Source of the DNA: Candidatus Mediterraneibacter pullistercoris
Lineage (GTDB): Bacteria > Bacillota > Clostridia > Lachnospirales > Lachnospiraceae
NCBI GenBank assembly: GCA_019116885.1
Contig: DXAU01000047.1
Span: 1-61,139 of the forward strand
Direction of reading: 5' to 3'
Length of the DNA stretch: 61,139 nt
Numbering within the stretch: position 1 is the first letter of the stretch; every line of letters begins with the position of its first letter. Position numbers and translations under genes: made by a program. Positions 8,590 through 17,552 of this stretch are shown in pieces. A model generated the notes under the pieces. That model worked only from the letters and a program-made list of their open reading frames with translations, had not been told where the DNA came from and ran no database searches.

Positions 8590-10014
8590 CTACTGGGATA
8601 CCACTTCATCCGGGTTCACACTGGAGCCATTCTGCACTATGTGATCGTAATTGTACAGACCGTAATCCTCACCTTCCTGTACGATATAATACTCATCATT
8701 CTCACACAGGATGCTCACTTTCTTGAATACTGCATACCCTCTGTTGATATTGTAAACGCCCTGCAGTGATTTTGTTTTTCCAATTGTGTATGTTTCTGTG
8801 GATTCCGGTTTTACCAGTATATCGCCTTTACTCAGGGCGCTGCATCTGATGCATGCTTCACCGTCCTCGGAAATATCGTAGATATCTGCAGCCGCAAACT
8901 GTGTGTTTCCGTCACTGTCCCTGATAAGCACTCCGCTGTCTGAGCTGTTCCCGCCGGTTGTTATGTACTCCTTAGGTACTACGTAGAAGTTTTCTTCTAC
9001 TACAGAAGATCTGGGGATCTTAAGGCCGCTCTCATCCTCAAGGATCAATTCGATGTTCAGATATCTTTCCCCGGCATAGCGGATCATGGAATTATCAAGA
9101 TCAAGGCATCCGTAGTATTCTCCGTTTTTCTCTATCACCGAAAAATCCGCCCACATCGTCTCGCTGTCTTTATCTGCGCGCACCCTGATGCTGTCCACTT
9201 TGTCCGCCCGGAGGCTTTCCGCCGTCTCCTGTTCAAGCTGTACGATCACCGACCAGTCTTCACTTGTAATTAGTCTGTATGCCGGATCTCCGGCATTTAC
9301 TTTCATCTGATCGGACAGAACAGTGCTCTCATATTCTGTGTTGTTAAAATCTGAGGCTGTGAAAGTAGCTTTCGTCAGCCCTTCGTATCCATCTACAGAA
9401 AAAGCAACGATGCCGTCGGCGCTGCTCACATACGGTGTAACGTCAAGACCGCTGGCCGCGATCACTGCATCCAGGTGCTGAGTGCGTGTTTTACTGTATG
9501 TGTCCTGGAGAGAGGTGTTGATCTCATTTTTTAATGTATAAACAGAAGAAAATTCTGATGCTTTATAGTTCTCATTAAAACTCTGAAGCTGAAGGATAAT
9601 GCCTGAGAGTACTGAAGCGTCCACACTGGAAAGGTTCTCCTCTGAGGTTCCGGCTTCTTCTGTATTCAACGGCTGGCGGGATAAAGCGTAGACATTCATC
9701 CCTGTTTTGACTTTACTGTTCTCATTCTGATAATAGCTGATGTACCCGTCTGCCTCTGCATTTACCGCAGTTTCCTGCCGTATAATGAGTCCTGTATAAG
9801 AATTATCCCGGACAATGCTTCCCTCTCTTACTTCATATACCGAAATATTCTCATTACTGAAATACATTACAACCGTGACAATAAGATATATAAAAACAAT
9901 AGCAAACAGGATCATTCCGAGATTCACTTCACGCCTGCGTTTAAATTTTCTGATATTGACAGATTTATCCTTTTTGGATGCCAAACTACGGTCCACCTCC
10001 TGATTTTCTGCCAT
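8590..10014 (-). CDS. HlyD-like membrane-fusion/adaptor protein
   Basis: A 474-residue protein with a basic N-terminus, one transmembrane helix (about residues 33-52) and an extracytoplasmic part with a biotinyl-lipoyl-like half motif (AEADGYISYYQNENSKVKTG), a helical stretch and a C-terminal beta-rich part. This is the plan of HlyD/RND-type adaptors. No ABC or MFS partner is in the window, so the function is unknown. It heads the yggS-sepF-ylmH run and may act in the envelope at division sites (inference). ATG at 10014 lacks a ribosome site; TTG at 9984 has AGGAGG 11 bases upstream and is a serious alternative start. Confidence 0.75.
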   Translation of the reverse strand: MAENQEVDRSLASKKDKSVNIRKFKRRREVNLGMILFAIVFIYLIVTVVMYFSNENISVYEVREGSIVRDNSYTGLIIRQETAVNAEADGYISYYQNENSKVKTGMNVYALSRQPLNTEEAGTSEENLSSVDASVLSGIILQLQSFNENYKASEFSSVYTLKNEINTSLQDTYSKTRTQHLDAVIAASGLDVTPYVSSADGIVAFSVDGYEGLTKATFTASDFNNTEYESTVLSDQMKVNAGDPAYRLITSEDWSVIVQLEQETAESLRADKVDSIRVRADKDSETMWADFSVIEKNGEYYGCLDLDNSMIRYAGERYLNIELILEDESGLKIPRSSVVEENFYVVPKEYITTGGNSSDSGVLIRDSDGNTQFAAADIYDISEDGEACIRCSALSKGDILVKPESTETYTIGKTKSLQGVYNINRGYAVFKKVSILCENDEYYIVQEGEDYGLYNYDHIVQNGSSVNPDEVVSQ

Positions 10015-10030
10015 TTTCTATAACTTGTTA

Positions 10031-10039
10031 AGTATATCA
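10031..10039 (-). promoter_or_regulatory. Candidate extended -10 promoter of the HlyD-like gene
   Basis: On the minus strand TGATATACT reads as an extended -10 (TG-n-TATACT) with no good -35. Transcription would begin near 10024, only about 10 bases before the ATG at 10014, which supports use of the TTG at 9984 instead. Confidence 0.4.
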
Positions 10040-10108
10040 TTTTTCAGTGAATATTTCCAGCAATTAAGGAAATAATAAGATTATTGACACGGTAAAGGAG
10101 GAAATATA

Positions 10109-10312
10109 ATGAAATGGTTTGATTACACAGCGCTGACGATCGTGATCATAGGAGCGGTCAACTGGCTGCTGATCGGTATCTTCCGGTTTGATCTTGTCGC
10201 ATTTTTATTTGGAAACTTAAGCTGGCTCTCAAGAATCGTTTACACTCTTGTCGGCCTGTGCGGACTGTATCTGCTCAGCTTCTTCGGCAGGATCCGTGGA
10301 ATGTCGGAATAG
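10109..10312 (+). CDS. DUF378 small membrane protein
   Basis: A 67-residue protein with two predicted membrane helices (about residues 5-27 and 38-60). The opening MKWFDYTALTIVIIGAVNWL matches the DUF378 family, which is widespread and of unknown function. AAAGGAGG sits ideally before the ATG. The gene is monocistronic, divergent from the HlyD-like gene, and ends at a bidirectional hairpin before dacA. Confidence 0.85.
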   Translation: MKWFDYTALTIVIIGAVNWLLIGIFRFDLVAFLFGNLSWLSRIVYTLVGLCGLYLLSFFGRIRGMSE

Positions 10313-10354
10313 TAAAGGAACCTGCAGATATAACACATCTGATCTCCAAAATAT

Positions 10355-10410
10355 CACAAAAAGCCTTTCAGTTCCGGTTGTATCCGGAAGAAAAGGCTTT
10401 TTTCTTTTCC
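10355..10410. terminator. Bidirectional terminator
   Basis: AAAAGCCTTT (10359-10368) pairs with AAAGGCTTTT (10392-10401), with an inner TTCCGG/CCGGAA stem. A run of T follows on both strands. It ends the DUF378 gene on the plus strand and dacA on the minus strand. Confidence 0.85.
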
Positions 10411-10413
10411 TTT

Positions 10414-11454
10414 TTACTGGTTGATTCCCGCATCCATGAGGCGGTTCATCTGCTCATACAGCATCTCAGGACCGTCCGCACCCATGATTACGGAAATATA
10501 TGGATGCTCCTCCAGATCCTCATCGTACAGAATCACACAATTCCCGGCAAGTTTGGTTGTTCCAGTTTTTCCGCCTAGAACGCGTATCCCTTGCGGTTCC
10601 TCTGCTTCACCACTCCCATATGCTTGTGTAGGAGTCCATGTTTCTTTGCGTATTTTACCGTCTGTTCCTTTCAGTGTCCCGTCATAAGAATCCATGGAGA
10701 TGATCTCTGTAAATATCTCATTCTTGATACATTCGTTGAAGATCAGATAAAGATCATATGCCGTTGTGTAATGATTTTCATTATGCAGCCCATGAGGATT
10801 CATAAAATGTGTGCCTGTCGCTCCCAGCGCCGCTGCTTCCTGGTTCATCAGAGTTACAAAATCTTCGGTGCTGCCTGAAATATGTTCTGCGATCGCTGTC
10901 GCACAGTCATTCCCTGAATGCAGAAGAAGTCCGCAGACAAGATCATACATTGTCACCTGATCCCCGGTTTTCAGTCCGCTTGTCACCTCGTCCCATTTGA
11001 AATTTGTAGCGTTAGCGCTGATCGTTACTACGTCGTCCATATTGCCGTATTTCAGAGCGACATATGCTGTCAGGATCTTGGTAGTGCTGGCTGGATACAC
11101 ACGGTCAAATAACTTATATCCGCAAAGGACTTCCTGATTTTCCAGATCAAACAGACCTGCAGCGTGCAGTTCACCGTCAGGCTCATACCCTGCCAGCGAT
11201 ATCTCCCCTGATGTCACACATAGGCTGGAGGCAAACAAAGCCCCCTGGTACAGGACTTTATCATAATTTTCACTTTCATATTCTGAGATATGATCCCGAA
11301 ACTGGTCTGCTATGAGTACCCCGCCTGCCGCACCGGCTCCGATTATAATTACAAGAGTAATGAGAAGAGCGGCAATCCGTCTCTGCCGCCTGATGTGCCG
11401 TATCCTGTTGCGCCTTCTGATCCTCTGTTCCATTTCATTACTTGTATATCTCAC
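10414..11454 (-). CDS. dacA: D-alanyl-D-alanine carboxypeptidase (PBP5 type)
   Basis: Serine DD-carboxypeptidase of 346 residues that trims peptidoglycan stem peptides. The penicillin-binding motifs are Ser123-x-x-Lys126 (STTK), Ser180-Gly-Asn182 and Lys296-Thr-Gly298. A basic tail and one membrane helix at about residues 27-48 anchor it by the N-terminus. The usual C-terminal PBP5_C beta domain and amphipathic anchor are not evident. The start is GTG overlapping the end of mgsA by 17 bases, or ATG at 11433 just after the mgsA stop. It is last in the rod/Min gene run. Confidence 0.9.
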   Translation of the reverse strand: MRYTSNEMEQRIRRRNRIRHIRRQRRIAALLITLVIIIGAGAAGGVLIADQFRDHISEYESENYDKVLYQGALFASSLCVTSGEISLAGYEPDGELHAAGLFDLENQEVLCGYKLFDRVYPASTTKILTAYVALKYGNMDDVVTISANATNFKWDEVTSGLKTGDQVTMYDLVCGLLLHSGNDCATAIAEHISGSTEDFVTLMNQEAAALGATGTHFMNPHGLHNENHYTTAYDLYLIFNECIKNEIFTEIISMDSYDGTLKGTDGKIRKETWTPTQAYGSGEAEEPQGIRVLGGKTGTTKLAGNCVILYDEDLEEHPYISVIMGADGPEMLYEQMNRLMDAGINQ

Positions 11455-11833
11455 GCCAATCCAAATCTCCTCTGTCCAATGCTAATATCAGCGCTTCCGC
11501 TGTCGCAATATTTGTCGCAATCGGTATATTATACATATCGCAGAGCTTTACGATGTCATTGACATCAGGCTCATGAGGGCGCGGAGCAAGAGGATCTCTG
11601 AAAAAAATAAGAAGATCGATATTGTTGTGCTCAATCTGAGATCCGAGCTGCTGCTTTCCGCCAAGATGCCCTGCAAGAAACTTGTGTATATTTAAGTTCG
11701 TCACGCTTTCAACCAGAACCCCTGTTGTCTCCGTAGCATACAACTCATGCTTGCTGAGTATTCCGCGATATGCGATGCAAAAGTTCTGCATCAGCTTCTT
11801 CTTCGCATCATGTGCGATCAGTCCGATATTCAT
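11438..11833 (-). CDS. mgsA: Methylglyoxal synthase
   Basis: Converts dihydroxyacetone phosphate to methylglyoxal plus phosphate, a bypass of lower glycolysis when phosphate is short. The 131-residue protein has the family motifs IALIAHD-like start (IGLIAHDAKK), ATETTG for phosphate binding and FFRDPLAPRPHEPD containing the catalytic Asp. The start is ATG at 11833 with AAGGAG upstream; a longer frame would overlap rodA by about 30 bases. It is placed between rodA and dacA, probably in the same transcript. Confidence 0.93.
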   Translation of the reverse strand: MNIGLIAHDAKKKLMQNFCIAYRGILSKHELYATETTGVLVESVTNLNIHKFLAGHLGGKQQLGSQIEHNNIDLLIFFRDPLAPRPHEPDVNDIVKLCDMYNIPIATNIATAEALILALDRGDLDWREIYK

Positions 11834-11849
11834 AATCGTCACTCTCTCC

Positions 11850-12986
11850 TTACTGATATTTGTTAGGCTGTAAACCGACATTCAGTACGAAACCGATCCC
11901 CATAAAAAAGCACACAACGGAAGTCAGTCCATAACTTACAAAGGGCAGCGACAATCCTGTATTTGGAAGGATCAAAGTAGCCACACCGATATTGATAAAA
12001 CTCTGTATCCCTATCAGTGCGGCAACACCGCCGCAGATGATGCGTCCCCCTGTATCTTTCGCTTTCAAGCCAACCACAATACACTCTATTACAACTAATA
12101 ATAGCAAAAATATAACGACACAACAACCCACAAATCCTAATTCTTCACCGATTATTGCAAAAATAAAGTCTGTCTGGGGTTCAGAAACGAAATTTCCATT
12201 TTTGACAGATGTGGTCTCATCATTGTCATATCCTTTTCCGGAAAGCTGTCCGGAACCGATTGCCATGACCGAATTAAGCTGCTGATAAGACTCGTCATCC
12301 GCATACTTCTCAGGCTCCAGCCATGCCAGAATACGCTCCTGCTGGTAATCACGCAGAAACGGCTGATTGGGCTGCACTGCAACTGCAAGAAAGATGACAA
12401 CCGTGGGCACTGTGATAGCCAGAACAGTCCCCACGAATTTGTAGCTTAAACCTGCGAGAAACAGAAGCGCACAAAAAAGCGCAGCAATACATATCGTAGT
12501 GGAAAGATTTGGCTGCACATAGATGAGCGCAAGTGATGGAAGAATCAGCGCAATCGCCTGAATAATCAGTTTTGGACTATTAATCGCCCTCTCCCGGTCT
12601 GAAAGGAATCTGGCAAAGAACAGAATCATCAGTATCTTAGTCAGATCAGAAGGCTGGAGCTGGGTAAATCCCAGATTCAGCCAGCGCTGCGCTCCGTTTG
12701 CCGCACGCCCGATACCCGGTATCCACACTGCAGCCAGGAGAACCAGGTTCAGAAAATACATCGGCCAGTAAAAATTGAGCACCCATTTATAATCAATAAG
12801 AGAGGTGACAATCATGGCCGCAACGCCCAGGATCACGCCCAGGATCTGACGGTCCATGAGATCCGGACGGGCGCTTCTGACCATCAGTATGCCGATAACA
12901 GACAATACAAAAACTGTCAAGACAAGACTGATTTTATAGTCTTTGATATTGTAATGTGATTTGATATTTTTCAGAAAAAATTTCAA
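11850..12986 (-). CDS. rodA: RodA, SEDS peptidoglycan polymerase
   Basis: A 378-residue polytopic protein of the SEDS family with about ten membrane helices. It polymerises lipid II during rod elongation together with class B PBP2. Recognisable segments are PSDLTKILMILFFARFL, VQPNLST and the C-terminal NTGLSLPFVSYGLTS. The start is TTG, overlapping the minE stop by four bases, with GGGAG 7 bases upstream in minE. Presence of mreBCD and mrdA just upstream identifies it as RodA rather than FtsW. Confidence 0.93.
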   Translation of the reverse strand: MKFFLKNIKSHYNIKDYKISLVLTVFVLSVIGILMVRSARPDLMDRQILGVILGVAAMIVTSLIDYKWVLNFYWPMYFLNLVLLAAVWIPGIGRAANGAQRWLNLGFTQLQPSDLTKILMILFFARFLSDRERAINSPKLIIQAIALILPSLALIYVQPNLSTTICIAALFCALLFLAGLSYKFVGTVLAITVPTVVIFLAVAVQPNQPFLRDYQQERILAWLEPEKYADDESYQQLNSVMAIGSGQLSGKGYDNDETTSVKNGNFVSEPQTDFIFAIIGEELGFVGCCVVIFLLLLVVIECIVVGLKAKDTGGRIICGGVAALIGIQSFINIGVATLILPNTGLSLPFVSYGLTSVVCFFMGIGFVLNVGLQPNKYQ

Positions 12987-13192
12987 TTGTTTTCTCCCAT
13001 GTATCTTATATGTATATCATTTCGTGTAATCTTAATATCCAGATCCTCCTGTTCGATCTCCATATATTTGGAAACGGTGTGATAGAGATCCGTGGTCAGT
13101 CTTTCAACCGCATCCGGTGTACACTGTATCCTGTCAGAGACGAGAAGATTCCGCAGTCTTTCTTTGGCAATAGAGACAGAAGAAACACTCAT
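12983..13192 (-). CDS. minE: Cell division topological specificity factor MinE
   Basis: A 69-residue protein matching MinE: N-terminal ERLRNLLVSDR segment that contacts MinD and the C-terminal dimerisation part (EQEDLDIKITRNDIHIRYMG). It drives MinD off the membrane to set up Min gradients. It is slightly shorter than the usual 80-90 residues, and the N-terminal membrane-targeting part is brief. AGGGGG in the minD tail is the ribosome site, and the stop overlaps rodA. Confidence 0.92.
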   Translation of the reverse strand: MSVSSVSIAKERLRNLLVSDRIQCTPDAVERLTTDLYHTVSKYMEIEQEDLDIKITRNDIHIRYMGENN

Positions 13193-13194
13193 TT

Positions 13195-13995
13195 TTATAC
13201 CCCCTGATTTCTGTGAAAGAGGCTGGATATCCTTTCAAGAATTCCATCAGGCTTCATAAAATCTTCCATCGGAATTTCCTCACCTGTGAGCCTGCGGCAT
13301 ATGTTCAGGTATGACTTTCCCGCCAGGCTCTCCTCTCCTACAACCGGCTCACCCTGATTTGTTGCAATGACGACCTGCTCATCGTCAGGGATAACACCCA
13401 GAAGATCTACTGCAAGTATTTCTGTCACATCCTCAACAGACATCATATCTCCGCGTTTTACCATATCGATCCTGAGCCGGTTGATGATAAGCTCGTTTCT
13501 GCGGATACCGGACATCTCCAGAAGACCAATGATTCTGTCAGCGTCCCGGATCGCCGACACCTCAGGCGTAGTCACGATGATCGAACGGTCAGCTCCTGCA
13601 ATTGCATTCTGAAATCCCTGTTCAATACCTGCCGGACAGTCAAGCAGGATATAATCATAATCTTCCCGTATATCATCGATCAGCTTTCTCATCTGTTCCG
13701 GTGAGACGCTGGATTTGTCTCTTGTCTGTGCAGAAGGGAGAAGATAAAGTTCCGGAAATCTCTTGTCCTTTATGAGCGCCTGCTTTAAGCGGCAGTTCCC
13801 CTCGATCACATCGACGATGTTATATACGATCCTGTTCTCAAGCCCCATGACTACGTCCAGGTTGCGAAGTCCCAGATCCGTATCTATGACCATCACTTTT
13901 TTCTCAAGCTCAGACAGCCCGATTCCGATATTTGCTGTTGTCGTCGTCTTTCCGACTCCGCCTTTTCCTGATGTAATGACTATAACCTCTCCCAT
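13195..13995 (-). CDS. minD: Septum site-determining ATPase MinD
   Basis: A 266-residue ParA-type ATPase that recruits MinC to the membrane and is released by MinE. The deviant Walker A is GKGGVGKT with Lys11 and Lys16; DTDLGLRNLD and LLDCPAGIE follow. The C-terminal amphipathic membrane-targeting helix is visible as GILERISSLFHRN. ATG at 13995 follows AGGAGG with an 8-base gap; the frame extends 11 codons upstream but without such a site. It is preceded by minC and followed two bases later by minE. Confidence 0.96.
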   Translation of the reverse strand: MGEVIVITSGKGGVGKTTTTANIGIGLSELEKKVMVIDTDLGLRNLDVVMGLENRIVYNIVDVIEGNCRLKQALIKDKRFPELYLLPSAQTRDKSSVSPEQMRKLIDDIREDYDYILLDCPAGIEQGFQNAIAGADRSIIVTTPEVSAIRDADRIIGLLEMSGIRRNELIINRLRIDMVKRGDMMSVEDVTEILAVDLLGVIPDDEQVVIATNQGEPVVGEESLAGKSYLNICRRLTGEEIPMEDFMKPDGILERISSLFHRNQGV

Positions 13996-14024
13996 GCTGT
14001 TTTTCCTCCTAATAATAACTTCTG

Positions 14025-14666
14025 TCAATCCACAAGAGGATCCAGATAGATACGGTTTCCGTCCACCACAGCAATCTTCGGCCCTTTTATGCTCAGGCTC
14101 TCCTGACAGATGATATGACGATTGGCCTCGACGTCACCGATCCAAAGTTCTTTCGGCTGCAGGAAGAGCGCGGCAATAAATGCGCTCTTGTCCCCGCCTG
14201 AGCCCGCATGGGCAGATCCGTAGAGGGAACCCATGATCACGATATTTCCCCCGGCAGAAACTTTTGCTCCGGGTTCCACATCGCCGAGTATCACAAGATC
14301 CGAATCCGATTCCAGTATCTGTCTCCTCTCAAGTGTCCCTCTGTAAAACATGCCTTCCTCTTTAAAAGCGCCTGCGGCAGCCTGTTCTACAATACTCCTG
14401 TAAGCTGTCCCGCCGTCCTCCTGTTCCACGATGCAGACGACGTCTATCTGTGTGTTTTTCTGTATAATCCCAAGTATCCTGTCTTCTTCCGGGCGGCTGA
14501 GCCTGCGTCCGCTGAAGCTGAGCGCCATCTTTGCATTTTCAAAAAAGCGTGACGTCTCTCTGAATTTTTCATCGAGCTTCTCAAGGAGCACTCTCATATC
14601 TGCATCAGGATCTAATTCGATGTCCAGTCCATAGCGGCTGCTCCTTATCGTTACCAGCCTGTCCAT
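14025..14666 (-). CDS. minC: Septum site-determining protein MinC
   Basis: FtsZ inhibitor of 213 residues. The C-terminal beta-helical domain (about residues 105-200) shows GDVEPGAKVSAGGNIVIMGSLYG, which is diagnostic. The N-terminal domain (about 1-95) is weakly conserved. ATG at 14666 has GGAGG 6 bases upstream. It works with MinD to block septation near the poles, and starts the minCDE trio 15 bases after mrdA. Confidence 0.94.
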   Translation of the reverse strand: MDRLVTIRSSRYGLDIELDPDADMRVLLEKLDEKFRETSRFFENAKMALSFSGRRLSRPEEDRILGIIQKNTQIDVVCIVEQEDGGTAYRSIVEQAAAGAFKEEGMFYRGTLERRQILESDSDLVILGDVEPGAKVSAGGNIVIMGSLYGSAHAGSGGDKSAFIAALFLQPKELWIGDVEANRHIICQESLSIKGPKIAVVDGNRIYLDPLVD

Positions 14667-14681
14667 ACACAACCTCCACTG

Positions 14682-17552
14682 TCAGTCTCCGGCCATCTCG
14701 CTTCCGAGATCAGCTGCCCTTCCGGTAATCAGTTCATCCGCGAGTTCCGGGTTGAAATAGATATTCGCCACATCTCTTCCGATTTCTGAAGCATAACCTG
14801 AATTATATCCGTGTGTGATACGGGTCGCAATCGCTATCTCCGGAGAGTCTGCAGGCGCATATCCAACAAACAGGGCATGGTCAGGATGCAATGAATTCTG
14901 CTGTGCAGTACCGGTCTTTCCCGCCATAGTGAAATTAAGCCCGGAAAATGTGGCATGGCTGCTCACCATCCGCTCCATGCCTTCATGGAGCATGTCCCAG
15001 GTAGAAGCGCTGACATCATCCATCGTTCCTGTCACCTCTGCTTCATTATCCCTGAGAAGATTTCCGTCTGCATCTGTGATCTTATCCACCAGAGTAAGAT
15101 CGTAGATCGTACCCTTGTTTGCAACTGCCGTTACATATCTGTTGAGCTGGCTGACTGTGAAGTTGCTTGTTCCCTGCCCGATCGCGGACTGTACAGAGTA
15201 CTCATCCGATATCTCCGGTTCGGCTTCATCAATCTCCAGGCCGGATTTCTCTCCGAGGCCATACATTCTTGCATATTTGGCAAGAAGGTCGATTCCCTGG
15301 CCGCTGTCATAATTTCCGGCAGAATCAAGTCCCAGCTCATAACCGATCGTATAGAAAAAGATGTTGCAGGAATTTTCAATGGCTCCTACAATATCGAGCC
15401 CGCCATGACCGCTTGGATGAATCCAGCATCTTGGGCTGGGGGTGACCGTATCAAATTCCCCGTTGCAGTAGATGATCGTATCGCCGTCCACGATCCCCTC
15501 CTCAAGTCCGGCTGTGGCCGAAACCATTTTATAAGTAGAGCCGGGCGCGGTCTTCTCCTGTGTGGCTCTGTTGTAAAATGTCCGGGCAGTCCCGGTATTT
15601 AATTGATTATAATATGCCGAATCCATTGTATTGGCCAGTCTGTTATTGTCGTATCCCGGATAAGAGACACATGCCAGCACATCTCCGGTATTTGGGTCTG
15701 TCACAACAAGTCCGCCGGAACATGGTTCTAATGCAAGCTGCCCGGGGGTAATTTCAAGAGATTCTATCTTGCTCCGCAGCCATGAGAACGAATCTACCGA
15801 TCCGTTCAAAAGACCTCTGTATACTGTCTCGTCCATCGGAAGAACGCCCTGTTCATACACAATCGCACAGATCTGCGTACCGGTGATACTCCCTGATTTT
15901 ATAAGATATTCATAGAGAAGTTTGTCGAAATCGCTGTCCTGTTTCAAATATTCTTCAAGATATGCCAGAATCTCCTGATAGATCTCTTCTGAACTTGAAT
16001 AGGTGCTGCTTCCAAGCCTTGTTGTATCAACCCAGTTCTGGGATATCGCATAGTTCAGGTAGGTATACAGATTGATCGTCTCATCCGACGTCCATGCAGT
16101 GTATGTCTCGTCTGTCTCGTCAATCTCATCCGCCATAAGAATACCTACAGTATTTGTCAGAAGATCCCGGTAGATATATGACATATACGCCTGCATATCA
16201 TCTGGAAGTTCCCGGTAAGCAGGGGCATTGGGATCATTGAGCTGAGACATAATCTCTCCGAGCACGGACTCTCTTCTCTGCTGAAAAACAGAGTATACCG
16301 CTTTTTCCGCAGTGCCGGCATCATCAGTTCCAAAATGATCCATATCAATCACTTCGTTGGCAATAAACGCGTGATACGCGTCGCTTACTGGTATGATGAT
16401 GTCGCTGGCATCTTCTTCTGAAGCCGGATCGTATTCCAGAATATTGGTTAACTTGCTCAGGAGGATACCGGCTATTTTTTCCTCAAGAAGTTTGTATGCA
16501 CTGATCTGCAGATCTTTGTCTATAGAAAGGTATACGTCATTTCCCGCTTTCGGATCTTTTGTACTGACAGTTTCTGTGACTTTCCCGAGGTTATCCACAT
16601 AGAAAGTAGCTTCCCCTTTCTCACCCTGGAGCATACTGTCATATGTCTGCTCGATTCCGGTCTTTCCGACAATATCAGAGAGCGAATATCGTTTTTTATC
16701 TTCGTCGCTCAAAGCATCATACTCTTCCTGCGAGATCTGCCCTGTATAGCCTATGATTGACGCAAAATATTCTCCATCCGGATAGCGGCGCAGGGAAGTC
16801 TCTTCCACGTCGACGCCTGTCAGTGAATCCTGATTCTCCATTATGGCTGCCACAGTCTCATCACTTACATCGTAAGCGATCGTTGTGGAAAGATACTGCT
16901 GGTAACTGTTTAATCCCATAGCATAACGCATATTGACCATTTTCAGAATATACGCCGGATCGGCATCCGAATCGTCAAGTCCGTATCTTTCTGAACAGAG
17001 ATAGTGCATGATCCCTGCCGCAGTCTGATTTCTCTCTTCCGGAAGCAGGTCGTCAGTATAGGATCTGCCATAGACATCTGCCACAAAGCGAAGCCTGAGC
17101 GTCTCATTGGTTTCGGCAAACTGATAGGTTCCCGAGGAATCCAGTATGATCCCGAAATTATCGATCACAGAGTCTCCATTTGCCTCGACAATCGTAAGCA
17201 CACTGTCCAGTATGTTGTTGAGTATTTCGTTCTTCTCATCAGCTCCGGTATCCGTAGAGACAGTATCTGCGATTGTCACGGAATATGCTAGTTCATTGTA
17301 AGCGATGAGATTACCGTTCCTGTCGTAGATATTTCCGCGCGTGGCAGCGATCTCATTCGTTCTTCTGATCTGAAGCTCGTAATTTTCAAGATAGTCCTCT
17401 CCTCTTACGATCTGCAGGTAAAAGAGCCGTCCGATAAGGACAAGCGAAGTCATGCAGAACACGAGGATAAGCACTACGAGCCGGGATTTCATAATGTATT
17501 CTATTGCTTCTTTTAATCTGTCGATAATTTCTCTAAACAAATTTGCTGGCAC
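14682..17552 (-). CDS. mrdA: Penicillin-binding protein 2 with large insertion
   Basis: Class B PBP of 956 residues for side-wall synthesis with RodA. One membrane helix (about residues 22-47) is followed by a pedestal/dimerisation region (about 60-345) with TRGNIYDRNG and KTGIEQTYD. The transpeptidase domain has Ser672-Thr-Tyr-Lys675, Ser728-Cys-Asn730 and Lys879-Thr-Gly881. Between DVYLSIDKDLQ (about 340-349) and GGLVVTDPNTGDVLA (about 613) lie about 250 extra, acidic, Tyr-rich helical residues that ordinary PBP2 lacks. The start overlaps mreD; GTG at 17552 has a poorly spaced site, and TTG at 17540 with GGAG 11 bases upstream is more likely. Confidence 0.92.
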   Translation of the reverse strand: MPANLFREIIDRLKEAIEYIMKSRLVVLILVFCMTSLVLIGRLFYLQIVRGEDYLENYELQIRRTNEIAATRGNIYDRNGNLIAYNELAYSVTIADTVSTDTGADEKNEILNNILDSVLTIVEANGDSVIDNFGIILDSSGTYQFAETNETLRLRFVADVYGRSYTDDLLPEERNQTAAGIMHYLCSERYGLDDSDADPAYILKMVNMRYAMGLNSYQQYLSTTIAYDVSDETVAAIMENQDSLTGVDVEETSLRRYPDGEYFASIIGYTGQISQEEYDALSDEDKKRYSLSDIVGKTGIEQTYDSMLQGEKGEATFYVDNLGKVTETVSTKDPKAGNDVYLSIDKDLQISAYKLLEEKIAGILLSKLTNILEYDPASEEDASDIIIPVSDAYHAFIANEVIDMDHFGTDDAGTAEKAVYSVFQQRRESVLGEIMSQLNDPNAPAYRELPDDMQAYMSYIYRDLLTNTVGILMADEIDETDETYTAWTSDETINLYTYLNYAISQNWVDTTRLGSSTYSSSEEIYQEILAYLEEYLKQDSDFDKLLYEYLIKSGSITGTQICAIVYEQGVLPMDETVYRGLLNGSVDSFSWLRSKIESLEITPGQLALEPCSGGLVVTDPNTGDVLACVSYPGYDNNRLANTMDSAYYNQLNTGTARTFYNRATQEKTAPGSTYKMVSATAGLEEGIVDGDTIIYCNGEFDTVTPSPRCWIHPSGHGGLDIVGAIENSCNIFFYTIGYELGLDSAGNYDSGQGIDLLAKYARMYGLGEKSGLEIDEAEPEISDEYSVQSAIGQGTSNFTVSQLNRYVTAVANKGTIYDLTLVDKITDADGNLLRDNEAEVTGTMDDVSASTWDMLHEGMERMVSSHATFSGLNFTMAGKTGTAQQNSLHPDHALFVGYAPADSPEIAIATRITHGYNSGYASEIGRDVANIYFNPELADELITGRAADLGSEMAGD

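Noticed and set aside
10084-10112. TTGACA followed after 17 bases by TAATGA before the DUF378 gene
   Set aside because: The putative -10 would overlap the ribosome site and start codon, so a usable mRNA could not result.
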